64,000 nt of DNA. Source: Leptolyngbya sp. BC1307 (GTDB lineage Bacteria > Cyanobacteriota > Cyanobacteriia > Phormidesmidales > Phormidesmidaceae). Location: assembly GCF_002286735.1 (NCBI RefSeq), contig NZ_NRTA01000003.1:143804-207803 (forward strand), given 5' to 3'. The position numbers were made by a program, and so were the translations under genes. This document shows positions 16,690 to 25,153 of the stretch, in pieces (position 1 is the first letter of the stretch; every line of letters starts with the position of its first letter). The notes under the pieces were generated by a model that saw nothing but the letters and a program-made list of their open reading frames with translations, was not told the DNA's origin and made no database searches.

Positions 16690-17757
16690 TTACGACAGTA
16701 GACAGTCGAGTGAGGCGATCGCCCCGCCAGTCGTCTGCCCGCTAACGCTAAACACTAGCGATTCTCCATATACTCGCTGAGCCGGATGGCCAAGGGCATT
16801 GGCAGCGCCGCTGGTAGCAATCACGGCGGCTTGGGCGCAGCGATTCATCAAGGCAATGGCCTGGCCTCGCAGCGCTATTTTTTGGCTGTAGGCAGCTTCG
16901 CCCAGTGTCAAGGCGGCAGCGGCGGCTGTCTTCAACTGGTCGAGCTGGGCGGTGAGCTGGCAGGTGATGTCGTGGTCGATCTGTCGGCGTGAGAGCGATC
17001 GCACCAGCACATCAATCCCGGCTTGAGTGCAGCCAAAGATCAGCCCCAGTGGACTGAGGGGATAGTGGCGATCGCGCTGGGCTATCCACCCGGCGGGGCG
17101 ATGGGCTACCATCTGGTCGTCTGCCAAAAACCAGTCTTCTATCCGTATCTTTACCGTGTTGGTGCTGGCCATGGCAGCGATCGCCATCGGCTCATGCACA
17201 GTCATCTGGCCGCGATCATCCGCGCTGCTCACGAGCGGCAGCAGCCCAAATACTGCCTCCCCGCTCTCTAATACTGCCGCGCCAATAAATTCTTCAAACA
17301 GCCCCGCTCCGGTCACCCAGGGCACCTCGCCACGCAGTTGATAGCCCCCAGGCACGGGTTGCGCCGTCAGCGGTGCGGGCTGACGGCGCAACTGTGAGAA
17401 CCCCACGCCTACCCGCCTTTTTCCAGTTGCCATCGCTGGCAAATAGGCCTGTCGCAGCGCTTCATTCTCACTAGACAGCAATAAGCTCGCCGCGCTCTGA
17501 TGCTGAGTTTGCAAAAAAGCGAGCGCTCCAGAATGGCGGGCTACTGCGCTCTGAAACTGCCAAAATGCCTGAGTATCTAGCCCAAGTCCGCCCAGCGCTG
17601 TAGGGATCTTAGGTATTAGTAGCCCCTGCCGCCCCAACGCCCAAAATGTCTCAAATAGCAGCGCCGACTCTTGATCCAACTGATGGGCTATGGGCACCAC
17701 CTTCTCAGCGAGATAATCTTTTAAGGTTGGGTAGGCAGCTGTAACCGGATGCACCAT
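16690..17757 (-). CDS. Acyl-CoA-dehydrogenase-fold flavoprotein, atypical
   Basis: A 355-residue protein with the three-domain acyl-CoA dehydrogenase layout: N-terminal helices (LIPKIPTALGGLGLD, HSGALAFLQTQHQSAA), a central beta domain (RGEVPWVTGAGLFEEFIGAA) and a C-terminal helical bundle. It should bind FAD. The end reads RVYGESLVFSVSGQTTGGAI where short-chain and medium-chain dehydrogenases have the YEGT-type segment with the catalytic Glu; here the E is not in the usual place and GQT resembles the oxygen-using DszC/HpaH-like subgroup. A role other than fatty-acid oxidation is therefore likely. It is 57 nt downstream of an unknown gene on the same strand. Confidence 0.75.
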   Translation of the reverse strand: MVHPVTAAYPTLKDYLAEKVVPIAHQLDQESALLFETFWALGRQGLLIPKIPTALGGLGLDTQAFWQFQSAVARHSGALAFLQTQHQSAASLLLSSENEALRQAYLPAMATGKRRVGVGFSQLRRQPAPLTAQPVPGGYQLRGEVPWVTGAGLFEEFIGAAVLESGEAVFGLLPLVSSADDRGQMTVHEPMAIAAMASTNTVKIRIEDWFLADDQMVAHRPAGWIAQRDRHYPLSPLGLIFGCTQAGIDVLVRSLSRRQIDHDITCQLTAQLDQLKTAAAAALTLGEAAYSQKIALRGQAIALMNRCAQAAVIATSGAANALGHPAQRVYGESLVFSVSGQTTGGAIASLDCLLS

Positions 17758-17814
17758 GGGCTAGTTAGTCAGGGAGTGGGTTAATCAGTAATCATTATCC
17801 CAAACTGTTTCAGA

Positions 17815-18450
17815 CTATGTTGACACGTCGTCTGTTTGAGCGCTGTCTGTTTGAGCACTGTCTGTTTGAGCGCTGTCTGAGCTAGGGGCGATCGCCCACT
17901 GCACAACCGGCCATCCCGCCCCCGTCAGCCCTCGAATAATCCGCGCTTCTGGGGCAAAAATCTCACCCACCTCTGGCGTAAAGACAACAAATAAAGGGTG
18001 AGGAGTTTCTGTGCCTTCTGCGAGTAGATGCTTATGCCGTCTGGGCATGAGCCACTCTACACCCTGACCCAGCTCTACCTGCGTTTGCCGCCAGCGGCTA
18101 AGAACGTCAGAGAGGTCTTCTCCTGGCCGCTGAATAAACAGCACAATTTCGATGCCAGTTTTAATCTTCCACTCCGGGTCGCACATCATCAGCGCGACAT
18201 CACAGGGCAAAGGGCGAATCCGGTAGCTCGTATCGATGACACCGCCCATCTCAGCAACCTCGCGGCTGCGGATATTGGGCAGCGGTAGGGTCACCATGCT
18301 CTCTTGAGGGCGGCGCACGCTGGGCAGCGCTTCAAAATAAGGCCGATGCAGCTTCAGCACAGAGAGCATGCCCTCATAGTGGCAGCAGTCTGCCAGCAGC
18401 TCTTCGTAAGCAATGCGTCTACTCTGCTGCTCTGCTTCAAACTCGCCCAT
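17815..18450 (-). CDS. Conserved protein of unknown function with a C-terminal DSAQT repeat
   Basis: A 211-residue soluble protein from the ATG at 18450 (MGEFEAEQQSRRIAYEELL); a TTG start at 18465 would add five residues. The body (residues 1-185) contains PLPCDVALMMCDPEWKIKTG, a PRRHKHLL segment and a final strand VVQWAIAPS; I do not recognise the family. The last ~20 residues consist of three copies of the pentapeptide DSAQT encoded by a 15-bp tandem repeat, a low-complexity tail likely to vary between strains. It starts about 30 nt after fmt and is probably co-transcribed with it. Confidence 0.65.
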   Translation of the reverse strand: MGEFEAEQQSRRIAYEELLADCCHYEGMLSVLKLHRPYFEALPSVRRPQESMVTLPLPNIRSREVAEMGGVIDTSYRIRPLPCDVALMMCDPEWKIKTGIEIVLFIQRPGEDLSDVLSRWRQTQVELGQGVEWLMPRRHKHLLAEGTETPHPLFVVFTPEVGEIFAPEARIIRGLTGAGWPVVQWAIAPSSDSAQTDSAQTDSAQTDDVST

Positions 18451-18482
18451 AATGATAGCTACCAACCACTCAGCTCAGTGGA

Positions 18483-19505
18483 TTAGTTCAACGGCGTTAG
18501 TTTGCCCAGAGACTCGCTCACCTCGACCCGGCTGCCGTTGGCAAAGTCCCAGCCAGAGAGCGCCTTTTTGCCGGCGGGCTTTACCTCAGACAGCAGCAGG
18601 TGACCGCTACCCGTCTGGATGACGGGGCCGTAGTTTTTGATTATGGCAACCACCGTGCCGGGGGGGAGGCTGTCTGTAGATTCGTCAAGCGATCGCGCAT
18701 AGAGTGCAGGCAGGTCCACAAATTCTGCCGGTAGCTGCGACCAGTAAGCTTCGCCCAAAGGCACAGTCGCCATCACTTTGAGCGCCTGCTCTCGAAACTG
18801 CGTCACGCTATGGGGATAAAAGCCTCGCACCTGATTGTGCAGCGCTTCAGCGCTTCTGTCCCACTTCAGTAAATAGTCATCTTTTTTGATCAGCGGTGCG
18901 TAGGTGGCTCGCTCATCTGCCTGCGGTACCGGGCGAATCATCTGCTGCTGGAGCTTTTGCAAGGTGGCTGGCAGCAGGGCCGCGCTGAGCTGAGAGAGCT
19001 TTTCGGCGACCTGCCAGGCGTTGTCTAGTAAACCCATCGAGATCGTTTCTTTCATCAGCATCGGGCCAGTATCCATGCCCGCATCCATTTGCATAGTGGT
19101 CACGCCGGTTTCGGCCTCACCGTGGTAAAGACACCATTGAATCGGCGCCGCGCCGCGATAGGCGGGCAAAATTGAGCCGTGGGCGTTAACGCAGCCTAAG
19201 CGCGGCATGGCTAGGATCTCCTGCGAGAGAATTTGGCCATAGGCAATCACGACAAAGGCATCGGCTCTGAGGGCCTTGAGCTGTGCCAGGGTCTCGGCAT
19301 CTTTTTTGATGCGTTCGGGTTGCCAGACCGGGCATGCCTTGTCTTTGACGGCGGCTTTGACCCCTGAGGCCGTGACTTTGCCGCCCCGTCCCCGGCGTTT
19401 ATCTGGCTGGGTAACAACTGCTAGCACCTCAAAATCTGAATGAGCTAGCAGCCGCTGTAGGCTAGGCACCGCGAACTGAGGCGTGCCAAAAAAAACTATT
19501 TTCAT
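18483..19505 (-). CDS. fmt: Methionyl-tRNA formyltransferase
   Basis: A 340-residue enzyme that transfers a formyl group from 10-formyltetrahydrofolate to initiator Met-tRNA. The N-terminal domain begins MKIVFFGTPQFAVPSLQRL and contains CVNAHGSILPAYRGAAPIQW (about 106-125) with the conserved Asn, His and the substrate loop, then TGVTTMQMDAGMDTGPML with the catalytic Asp. The C-terminal domain includes VRGFYPHSVT and a terminal oligonucleotide-binding part. Length is typical (about 310-340). It lies after the OmpA-like gene, separated by a structured spacer. Confidence 0.97.
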   Translation of the reverse strand: MKIVFFGTPQFAVPSLQRLLAHSDFEVLAVVTQPDKRRGRGGKVTASGVKAAVKDKACPVWQPERIKKDAETLAQLKALRADAFVVIAYGQILSQEILAMPRLGCVNAHGSILPAYRGAAPIQWCLYHGEAETGVTTMQMDAGMDTGPMLMKETISMGLLDNAWQVAEKLSQLSAALLPATLQKLQQQMIRPVPQADERATYAPLIKKDDYLLKWDRSAEALHNQVRGFYPHSVTQFREQALKVMATVPLGEAYWSQLPAEFVDLPALYARSLDESTDSLPPGTVVAIIKNYGPVIQTGSGHLLLSEVKPAGKKALSGWDFANGSRVEVSESLGKLTPLN

Positions 19506-19528
19506 CCGAGCTACGGTGTCCTTAATCT

Positions 19529-19631
19529 ATAGCGTTGGTCACTTGGCTTCAATACAGCAACGCAGGCAAAACCTTTGCATAACAACAGGCCAAGTGACTC
19601 GCGTTACCCGAATGCATCCGGGTAACGCTAT
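19529..19631. repeat. Structured intergenic element with competing stems
   Basis: Between fmt and the OmpA-like gene three inverted matches occur: GTCACTTGGC/GCCAAGTGAC (19538-19547 with 19589-19598, taking T at 19539 as second base), GCGTTACCCG/CGGGTAACGC (19601-19610 with 19619-19628) and ATAGCGTT/AACGCTAT (19529-19536 with 19624-19631). The second and third share bases 19624-19628 and cannot form together. The second is a strong terminator-like hairpin after the OmpA-like gene on the minus strand. The whole could be a small palindromic repeat or an RNA switch; I cannot tell which. Confidence 0.55.
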
Positions 19632-19639
19632 GTCTTTCG

Positions 19640-20773
19640 CTAGCGGGTGTCTACAAAAATTTCGATGCGGCGGTTGCGCTGCCTGCCAACGGCATCGTCG
19701 TTGCTTGCGACAGGCTGAGACTGACCGCCGCCTAGTGCCACCCAGCGGTACTCTCCGGGTAAGGCTGTTTCTAAGAAGTCGCTGAGGGCACTGGCTTGGG
19801 CGAGGGTGTAGTCGCGGCTGGCGATCGCCCCTGCCTGATTGTCGCTGTAGCTGCGAATCAGAATACTGGCTTCAGGATAGTTCACCAGCTGATCGAGCAC
19901 CTGCTCAAGCGGGGCCGCGTCTTTGATAGCGCTTTGACCCGGCGCAAAGAGAGCGTCGCTAGGCAAGATAATTTTGAGCTTGGCAACCTCTAGCAGGTCT
20001 TCACCGGGGTCTTGAGGGACGGGATCGTAGCTGGGCTCAACCTGAGGGCGGGGCGGTGGATCGATGGCTGCTCGCAGAGAGTTAATGCGGCTTTCAATCT
20101 CTGTGCCCCGGTAGGGGGGCCTGCCCAACCGTTCTTCTAGGGCCTGAAGGCGACGGTCAAGCGTGATGACTTCCGTTTCGATGCTGTTGAGTTCGTCGAC
20201 CAGCGGCTGCTTTTCTAGAGGCGGCAGGTCAATCGGCGTGAGTACGGGCCCGGTCTCAGGTAGCGGGATCGCTTCAATGCGAATTTCGGCAGTAGGGGAC
20301 TGCCACAGCTGAGGGAAGTGCCACAGCCGCGAAGTCAGGCGGCTAGATTTGCGCAGTAGGGCTTCTTGTAGAGGCGGTTTGGCAAAGTTGCCGGGAGCTA
20401 TCTGCGCAACCATCAGCCCCAATAGCCAGGCGGCGGTGATGGCCCCGCAGAGGGCAGCGACGTGAGCGATCGCGCTGTAAGGCTGCTTCTCCCAAAATCG
20501 CGGTGGCGGCGGGGCGAGGGGCGGAACGGCGACATCTGCGGGGGAATAGACACCGGGCGTTTCTTTAGGACTTGCGGGCGGACTGCCAGGGTATTGGGGA
20601 GCACTGGCAGCGGGCTGAGAAAAAGGTGAATCAAAGGGCGAATCGGCGCTCTGATAGTCATCAAAGCCTCGGCTCAAGCTAGGCCGCGCTGTGTGAAAGG
20701 CTGACGGGCGCGCCGCTGATCCGGGCACGTCTGCGTTAATTTCAGACCCATCTGATGCCAGCTCGTCTACCAC
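19640..20773 (-). CDS. OmpA/MotB-domain protein with cytoplasmic Pro-rich N-terminus
   Basis: A 377-residue single-pass membrane protein. The GTG start at 20773 is supported by AGGAGA 7 nt upstream. Residues 1-115 are Ser/Pro-rich and disordered, with no signal peptide. One membrane helix follows (AHVAALCGAITAAWLLGLMV, about 107-126), then a helical region with coiled-coil character (LNSIETEVITLDRRLQALEE) and a C-terminal OmpA domain: FAPGQSAIKDAAPLEQVLDQL, SILIRSYSDNQ, DYTLAQASALSDFL and a final RRIEIFVDTR. OmpA domains bind peptidoglycan in the periplasm. The layout resembles MotB or TolR-type proteins more than outer-membrane OmpA. It follows DUF4335 by 23 nt. Confidence 0.85.
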   Translation of the reverse strand: MVDELASDGSEINADVPGSAARPSAFHTARPSLSRGFDDYQSADSPFDSPFSQPAASAPQYPGSPPASPKETPGVYSPADVAVPPLAPPPPRFWEKQPYSAIAHVAALCGAITAAWLLGLMVAQIAPGNFAKPPLQEALLRKSSRLTSRLWHFPQLWQSPTAEIRIEAIPLPETGPVLTPIDLPPLEKQPLVDELNSIETEVITLDRRLQALEERLGRPPYRGTEIESRINSLRAAIDPPPRPQVEPSYDPVPQDPGEDLLEVAKLKIILPSDALFAPGQSAIKDAAPLEQVLDQLVNYPEASILIRSYSDNQAGAIASRDYTLAQASALSDFLETALPGEYRWVALGGGQSQPVASNDDAVGRQRNRRIEIFVDTR

Positions 20774-20796
20774 AAACCAGTCTCCTATTAGTCACC

Positions 20797-21963
20797 TTAC
20801 TCATAATAGCTCCAGCCCTCCCAAGGGCTGACTTCAATGACGCCGCGCTCTGTGAAAACTACCCGATAGTCAACCGATGGCGCTGCTGCTGGCGCGGATT
20901 CTACCAGGCTTGCCAGCGGCGTCTCATCAATGGCGGCAACCGCATCCTGGCCCAGCGGTTCGTAGCCAGTGATAGTGCCATCTTCGGTAATGCGCACCCG
21001 GTAAGCCGCTGAGTCGCTGCCAACCCTGGGCTGCTCACGGTTTTCTACCAAGGTACGCCTGAGCTGGTCATTCAGCGTTGCGACTTCTGCCGAACTAGGC
21101 GGGGTAGCAGGCGATGGGGCTGGGGCTAAGGGCTGGGCCGCTACCGGTTCTCGCGCTGGCTCAGCAGTTGCTCTGTCAGTTGCGCTATCGGTCGGCGCTG
21201 GGGTAGCAGGTTCAATTTCTGACGTATCTTCTGGCTCATCTACGGCTTCTGAGGCTTCTGGCTCAGTCGGCAGTGCAGCAACATCGGGCGTAGCTGGTTC
21301 GTCAGTTGGTGGCGCGTCGGCACTGGCACCATCGACAGGGCGAACTTCGGCAGCACTGTCGGGGCGGCTATCTAAAGCAGGGTCGCGCATTTTTGGCAGG
21401 GGCAGCAAGCCGATAGCCAGGGTGGCAGCGATTAACCCACCAATACCTAAAATGGCAGGCTTAACGCGATCGCTCAGCGGCACTTCAGGATGGACAAATC
21501 GGCGAGATAAGGGGGTCAGGGCTGGCAATAGCTCCGGCAGCGTCTGGCTGTCGCTAAAAAATTGATTGACCGCCTCAGTCAGGTCAAATAGCTGCACGGT
21601 CGAGAGCTGAATATCCAGGGCGCGGCCATCGCTGGGCATTCCCATGTCAATAATCTCAGGCTGCACAACCAGGTGATGATAGGGGCCATCGCCCGGATTG
21701 ATATGCACTAGCAGGGGGTCGCCTTCCATCACCTGCGGATGGGCAAAACCGCCCAGCACTTCTTGAGCGTACTGGCTGACCGCCCGCACCAGCGCAGCAA
21801 AAAAACTGTAGCCACCGTTGAGCGACTTCTCCTGACCACTGATCTGACATTCTGCGTTCACTAGCAGTGACATCACAGCTTCGCTGCCTGGCCCCGCATC
21901 CGTACTCAACCCATCTAAGACCAAGCTGCAGTTGGGCAGTTGGTACTGTCGCCGAATCGTCAT
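20797..21963 (-). CDS. DUF4335 protein, single-pass membrane protein
   Basis: A 388-residue protein. The N-terminal part (1-160) is the DUF4335 domain: MTIRRQYQLPNCSLVLDGLS, LLVNAECQISGQEKSLNGG and YAQEVLGGFAHPQV. A membrane helix follows at about 181-200 (ILGIGGLIAATLAIGLLPLP), then a long Ala/Pro/Glu/Asp-rich linker and a C-terminal domain with two related strand sets, YRVRITEDGTITGYEPLGQ and YRVVFTERGVIEVSPWEG. With no signal peptide the N-terminus should be cytoplasmic and the C-terminus periplasmic. Its ATG overlaps the DUF3038 stop by 4 nt, so the two are translationally coupled. Function unknown. Confidence 0.88.
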   Translation of the reverse strand: MTIRRQYQLPNCSLVLDGLSTDAGPGSEAVMSLLVNAECQISGQEKSLNGGYSFFAALVRAVSQYAQEVLGGFAHPQVMEGDPLLVHINPGDGPYHHLVVQPEIIDMGMPSDGRALDIQLSTVQLFDLTEAVNQFFSDSQTLPELLPALTPLSRRFVHPEVPLSDRVKPAILGIGGLIAATLAIGLLPLPKMRDPALDSRPDSAAEVRPVDGASADAPPTDEPATPDVAALPTEPEASEAVDEPEDTSEIEPATPAPTDSATDRATAEPAREPVAAQPLAPAPSPATPPSSAEVATLNDQLRRTLVENREQPRVGSDSAAYRVRITEDGTITGYEPLGQDAVAAIDETPLASLVESAPAAAPSVDYRVVFTERGVIEVSPWEGWSYYE

Positions 21964-22589
21964 GACACTTCTCCGTCAAAAAGACTGACCCAAAGCCGAT
22001 CTGCCCCATCTGTACCCGTACAGAACAGCAGCTTGGTCAACATTTCAATCGCTAGCTCATCCAGCTTTTCGTCCGTGCTGTAGGCCATTACCCCAGATCG
22101 CTTTGCATTCATCCGCGCCCGAAAGTGAGAGCGAAAGCGAGACAGGTACTCCGACAGCCGAAAGTGATGCTCGTAGGAAAGGCCCTGATCGCTCAGTTGC
22201 TGATAGCCCAGCAGCAGCTGACGAATTAGCACCGTCAGCCGTCGGGCCAAAAAGCAGGTGATCAGCACCAGTGCTTTACCCTCTGCCAAAGCCATTGGCT
22301 GCCGCTGACTAAAACGACGCAGCGGATTACGGCTGCGCAACAGCCACAGATTGACGCGGCCGCGAATCACCTCGTCTAGCCCCAGCTCCTTAGCCGAAGT
22401 CAGCATGGCCTCCGCGCCACCGAGATCGAGCGCCTCAATCGCGAGCAAAAGCAGGTCAATCTGCGTTTTTGCTCGCCTGGAGCATTCGTTGGCAACCCCT
22501 GCAGGCGTGATCAGCCGCTCAATCGGCTGCGGATCAGAGGGTTGGGCGGTAGGGAGACTCTGTACTTGCATACGTTGGCGACTATTCAC
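21960..22589 (-). CDS. DUF3038 protein
   Basis: A 209-residue, probably cytoplasmic, helical protein of the cyanobacterial DUF3038 family. Recognised segments are QIDLLLLAIEALDLGGAEAM, the basic stretch LWLLRSRNPLRRFSQR and LVLITCFLARRLTVLIRQLL. The start may be GTG at 22589 or ATG at 22571; neither has a clear ribosome-binding site. The end of the gene overlaps the DUF4335 start by 4 nt. The families occur together in cyanobacteria to my knowledge, but no function is established. The upstream 305 bases separate it from zipN. Confidence 0.88.
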   Translation of the reverse strand: MNSRQRMQVQSLPTAQPSDPQPIERLITPAGVANECSRRAKTQIDLLLLAIEALDLGGAEAMLTSAKELGLDEVIRGRVNLWLLRSRNPLRRFSQRQPMALAEGKALVLITCFLARRLTVLIRQLLLGYQQLSDQGLSYEHHFRLSEYLSRFRSHFRARMNAKRSGVMAYSTDEKLDELAIEMLTKLLFCTGTDGADRLWVSLFDGEVS

Positions 22590-22894
22590 TCAGAGGTCTT
22601 ATCAAAACATATTTCATGGACATTGAGGGATCGCCCGCCAAAATAGATAAATATTGACTTTGGCATTGACTTTGGCCCTGGTTCGGGTCTCAGCTAAAGA
22701 TGCCCCTCAGTGCTATGTTCCTCTAAAAGTTGCCCGAAACGCTACCGTTATACAACAATCTCTCTTGATTTGAGCGCTGAAGCGGTGCCAGTCATCTAGC
22801 CGACTGAGATGCTATGAGCGACTTTTAAACTATCTAAAGCAGGTCCTACTAAAGCAGATCCAAATCAGACTCTTCAGACCAGACTGTCCAAATC
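22590..22894. other. Intergenic region between zipN and the DUF3038 operon
   Basis: About 305 bases without a convincing gene. It should contain the promoter of the DUF3038-DUF4335-OmpA set. A near-duplicate TAAAGCAG(G/A)TCC occurs at about 22835 and 22851. No clear terminator hairpin is seen after zipN, so read-through into DUF3038 is possible. Confidence 0.4.
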
Positions 22895-25153
22895 CTATCT
22901 GAATTGTTCAATCAGCCATTGGCCATCCTGGCGAACCAGATCGTAGCCAATAGTGACGACATCATCGGTGTAAGAGTACTGATCAACGCGCTGGCCTGCC
23001 TCGTAAAACGTCGCTGATTCTGTGACTTCTGCCTCTACCGAGAGCTGGTCGGCATCCGTCGCATCTTCTGGCTCTACCGATAGCACCTTCACGTCGCCAT
23101 GCGTATAGTCTACATACCAGTCATCTGCTTGTGCTGTCTGTACTTTGCCTTGCGAGCGACTCAGCGCCGACCCTGTTAAAACATCTTCTAGTCCACTGCT
23201 ATCGTAGTCGCTAGCGTAGGCTGCCTGCTTAGTCTCAAGCCACTGGGTAATGGTCGTCTCGGCAATGCCAGCGGCATCCGCCGGAGAGGGGGCAGCAGCG
23301 GCATCTGGCGATTCCGTTTCGATGGGCGGCTGATTGATCTCAATATCCAGCGGTTCGCCCTCTATTTCAGGACTGCTGCTGCTGCCCAATAGACCAATCA
23401 CGCGCATGGCCAAAATGCCCGCTAGCCCTAAACAAAGCAAACCCGCCAAGATCACAGCAGCGAGCCGACCCCATTTAGGAGAAGGCCGGCGACTGCGGCG
23501 CGCTCTCAGGGCAGTCCCGCCAACCGAATCAGTGTTTTCTCGGCTGCGGGCCGGTGGCTCTGACTGGTCAACCGAATTCCCTACCAACTGACCGGACGGC
23601 GATAGCTGCGAAATCTTCTCGGCAACGCTGGACAGATTAGCGGTCTGGCCTAGCCCGGTAACATTGCTAGTCACATTGCCGGTGCCGCTGGATGAGAAGG
23701 GGCGATCGCCCGATCCCATCTCTCTCCCTGGCTTACCTAAAGTGAAAGGACCTTCATAGGTAGGATCGGACTCCGCAGGCGCGCTAGATTGGCCGAAGCT
23801 AGCAGCCGTGAGGGCAGGGCTGGCAGCGCTCCGCTCTGAAAATGTCTCCCGCTCAGTTTCTTGGCTGGACTGTGCCCAGGACGACTGCCGGTTACTGCGC
23901 TCATTGGCCAGCGGCAGATTTTCTAAAAACGTCTGTACCGAGCTGTCGGCAAAGTAGTCCTTCAGGGTTGCGGGTGCTTGATCCAGGTCGCGAAAAAACG
24001 GAAAGACCTCTTGCTGCAGCCAGTTTTCGGCATACAGGCAGAGCCCCGGCAGCAGATCGGGCGATCCCTGAGAGTGCTCACGGATAAAAGCTAACGGTTC
24101 ATACTCCTGGGAAAGCTCCAGCGCCCGGCTGGCTTCTTCCGTTTGGCCCAGCAGCACAGCGCAAACGGCCTGCTCCAAATGCACATCCTGACGGCCACTC
24201 AGCCGCAGCAGCATTTGTTTAGCCCGGCGAATCAGCGCCGGTTGATGCTGGGCAAAGCCCCGTGCGAGCAGCGCATAAACCGCCAGATAGGTGCCTACCG
24301 CTGAAGGGCGCTGGGCCTCAGCCTCAAAAACTTCTTGTTGTTCAGCGGCGGTCAGGTAGCCCCGCAATTGCTGCACAAATCTAAGAAAATCATCGACCCC
24401 CAAGCCAGAGAGGTCGTCATCTGCGCCATCAATGCCGCCGCGATCCTGCAGCATTCCTCGCAGCAGATTGACTCCTTCTTGTCTGGGCTGCTTTTGCTCT
24501 AGCGGGCGGGCAATCAGCTCCAAACAGCGATAGGGCCTCAGCTTATAGAGGTCAGACTGAATTTCAGCCCGCAGCACAGGAAAAAGGTCTTCTCGCAGCA
24601 GCAGCTCTCGGCCCGTTTCTAAAGATTCGGCGGCGTGCTCGTAGTGATTTTGCTGCCATTCTTCACGGCCTAGCTCCAGGCAGGCAACGGCCAGGCTCAA
24701 AATAATGTCAGGCAGCGCTGGCTGCGCTTTGAGCTGCTGCCCCTCGGGAGTGCTGTCGTCGCGCTTTAGATGGGCCCGGCCCAACCGCAGAACGAGTTCG
24801 TATTCGCCCAGCTCTAGCAAAATCAGCAGTCCGCCGACGAGCTGATGATCTTCAATCTCAATACTTGGGACATGAGCATCCAGGTCTTCGGTCTGGCCAG
24901 CGCCTTGAGCCAAGCTTTGACTCAGGCTTTTAGAGGCGGCTAAAAACTCCTGGTCATACTCGGCTCGGCGCATGCTGTCGCCCAAGACGCTGTAAGCCAG
25001 ATCAATGAGCTGACGGCGCGACTCAATGGCCAGCTCTGAGTACTCCCGTCGGGGAACCTGGAGGGTGCGATCGCGGTGCGACTGCTTGAGCTGCTCAGCG
25101 GTCGCCTGAATCGGCAGTCCTAGAATTCGATAATAGTCCAGCGGAATTCGCAC
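22895..25153 (-). CDS. zipN: Cell-division protein ZipN/Ftn2 (ARC6 homologue)
   Basis: A 752-residue membrane protein that tethers FtsZ and organises the cyanobacterial division ring. The GTG at 25153 gives VRIPLDYYRILGLPIQATAE, the usual start of the family; a TTG at 25180 would add nine residues. The N-terminal ~65 residues are a J-like domain (LDYYRILGL.. MRRAEYDQEFL). A long helical region with TPR-like repeats follows, then a Ser/Thr/Gln-rich linker, a basic stretch (RARRSRRPSPKWGR) and one membrane helix (AAVILAGLLCLGLAGILAM). The C-terminal ~130 residues are the IMS/DUF4101-type domain (YASDYDSSGLEDVLTG ... YDLVRQDGQWLIEQFR). It is divergent from pdhA. Confidence 0.93.
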   Translation of the reverse strand: MRIPLDYYRILGLPIQATAEQLKQSHRDRTLQVPRREYSELAIESRRQLIDLAYSVLGDSMRRAEYDQEFLAASKSLSQSLAQGAGQTEDLDAHVPSIEIEDHQLVGGLLILLELGEYELVLRLGRAHLKRDDSTPEGQQLKAQPALPDIILSLAVACLELGREEWQQNHYEHAAESLETGRELLLREDLFPVLRAEIQSDLYKLRPYRCLELIARPLEQKQPRQEGVNLLRGMLQDRGGIDGADDDLSGLGVDDFLRFVQQLRGYLTAAEQQEVFEAEAQRPSAVGTYLAVYALLARGFAQHQPALIRRAKQMLLRLSGRQDVHLEQAVCAVLLGQTEEASRALELSQEYEPLAFIREHSQGSPDLLPGLCLYAENWLQQEVFPFFRDLDQAPATLKDYFADSSVQTFLENLPLANERSNRQSSWAQSSQETERETFSERSAASPALTAASFGQSSAPAESDPTYEGPFTLGKPGREMGSGDRPFSSSGTGNVTSNVTGLGQTANLSSVAEKISQLSPSGQLVGNSVDQSEPPARSRENTDSVGGTALRARRSRRPSPKWGRLAAVILAGLLCLGLAGILAMRVIGLLGSSSSPEIEGEPLDIEINQPPIETESPDAAAAPSPADAAGIAETTITQWLETKQAAYASDYDSSGLEDVLTGSALSRSQGKVQTAQADDWYVDYTHGDVKVLSVEPEDATDADQLSVEAEVTESATFYEAGQRVDQYSYTDDVVTIGYDLVRQDGQWLIEQFR

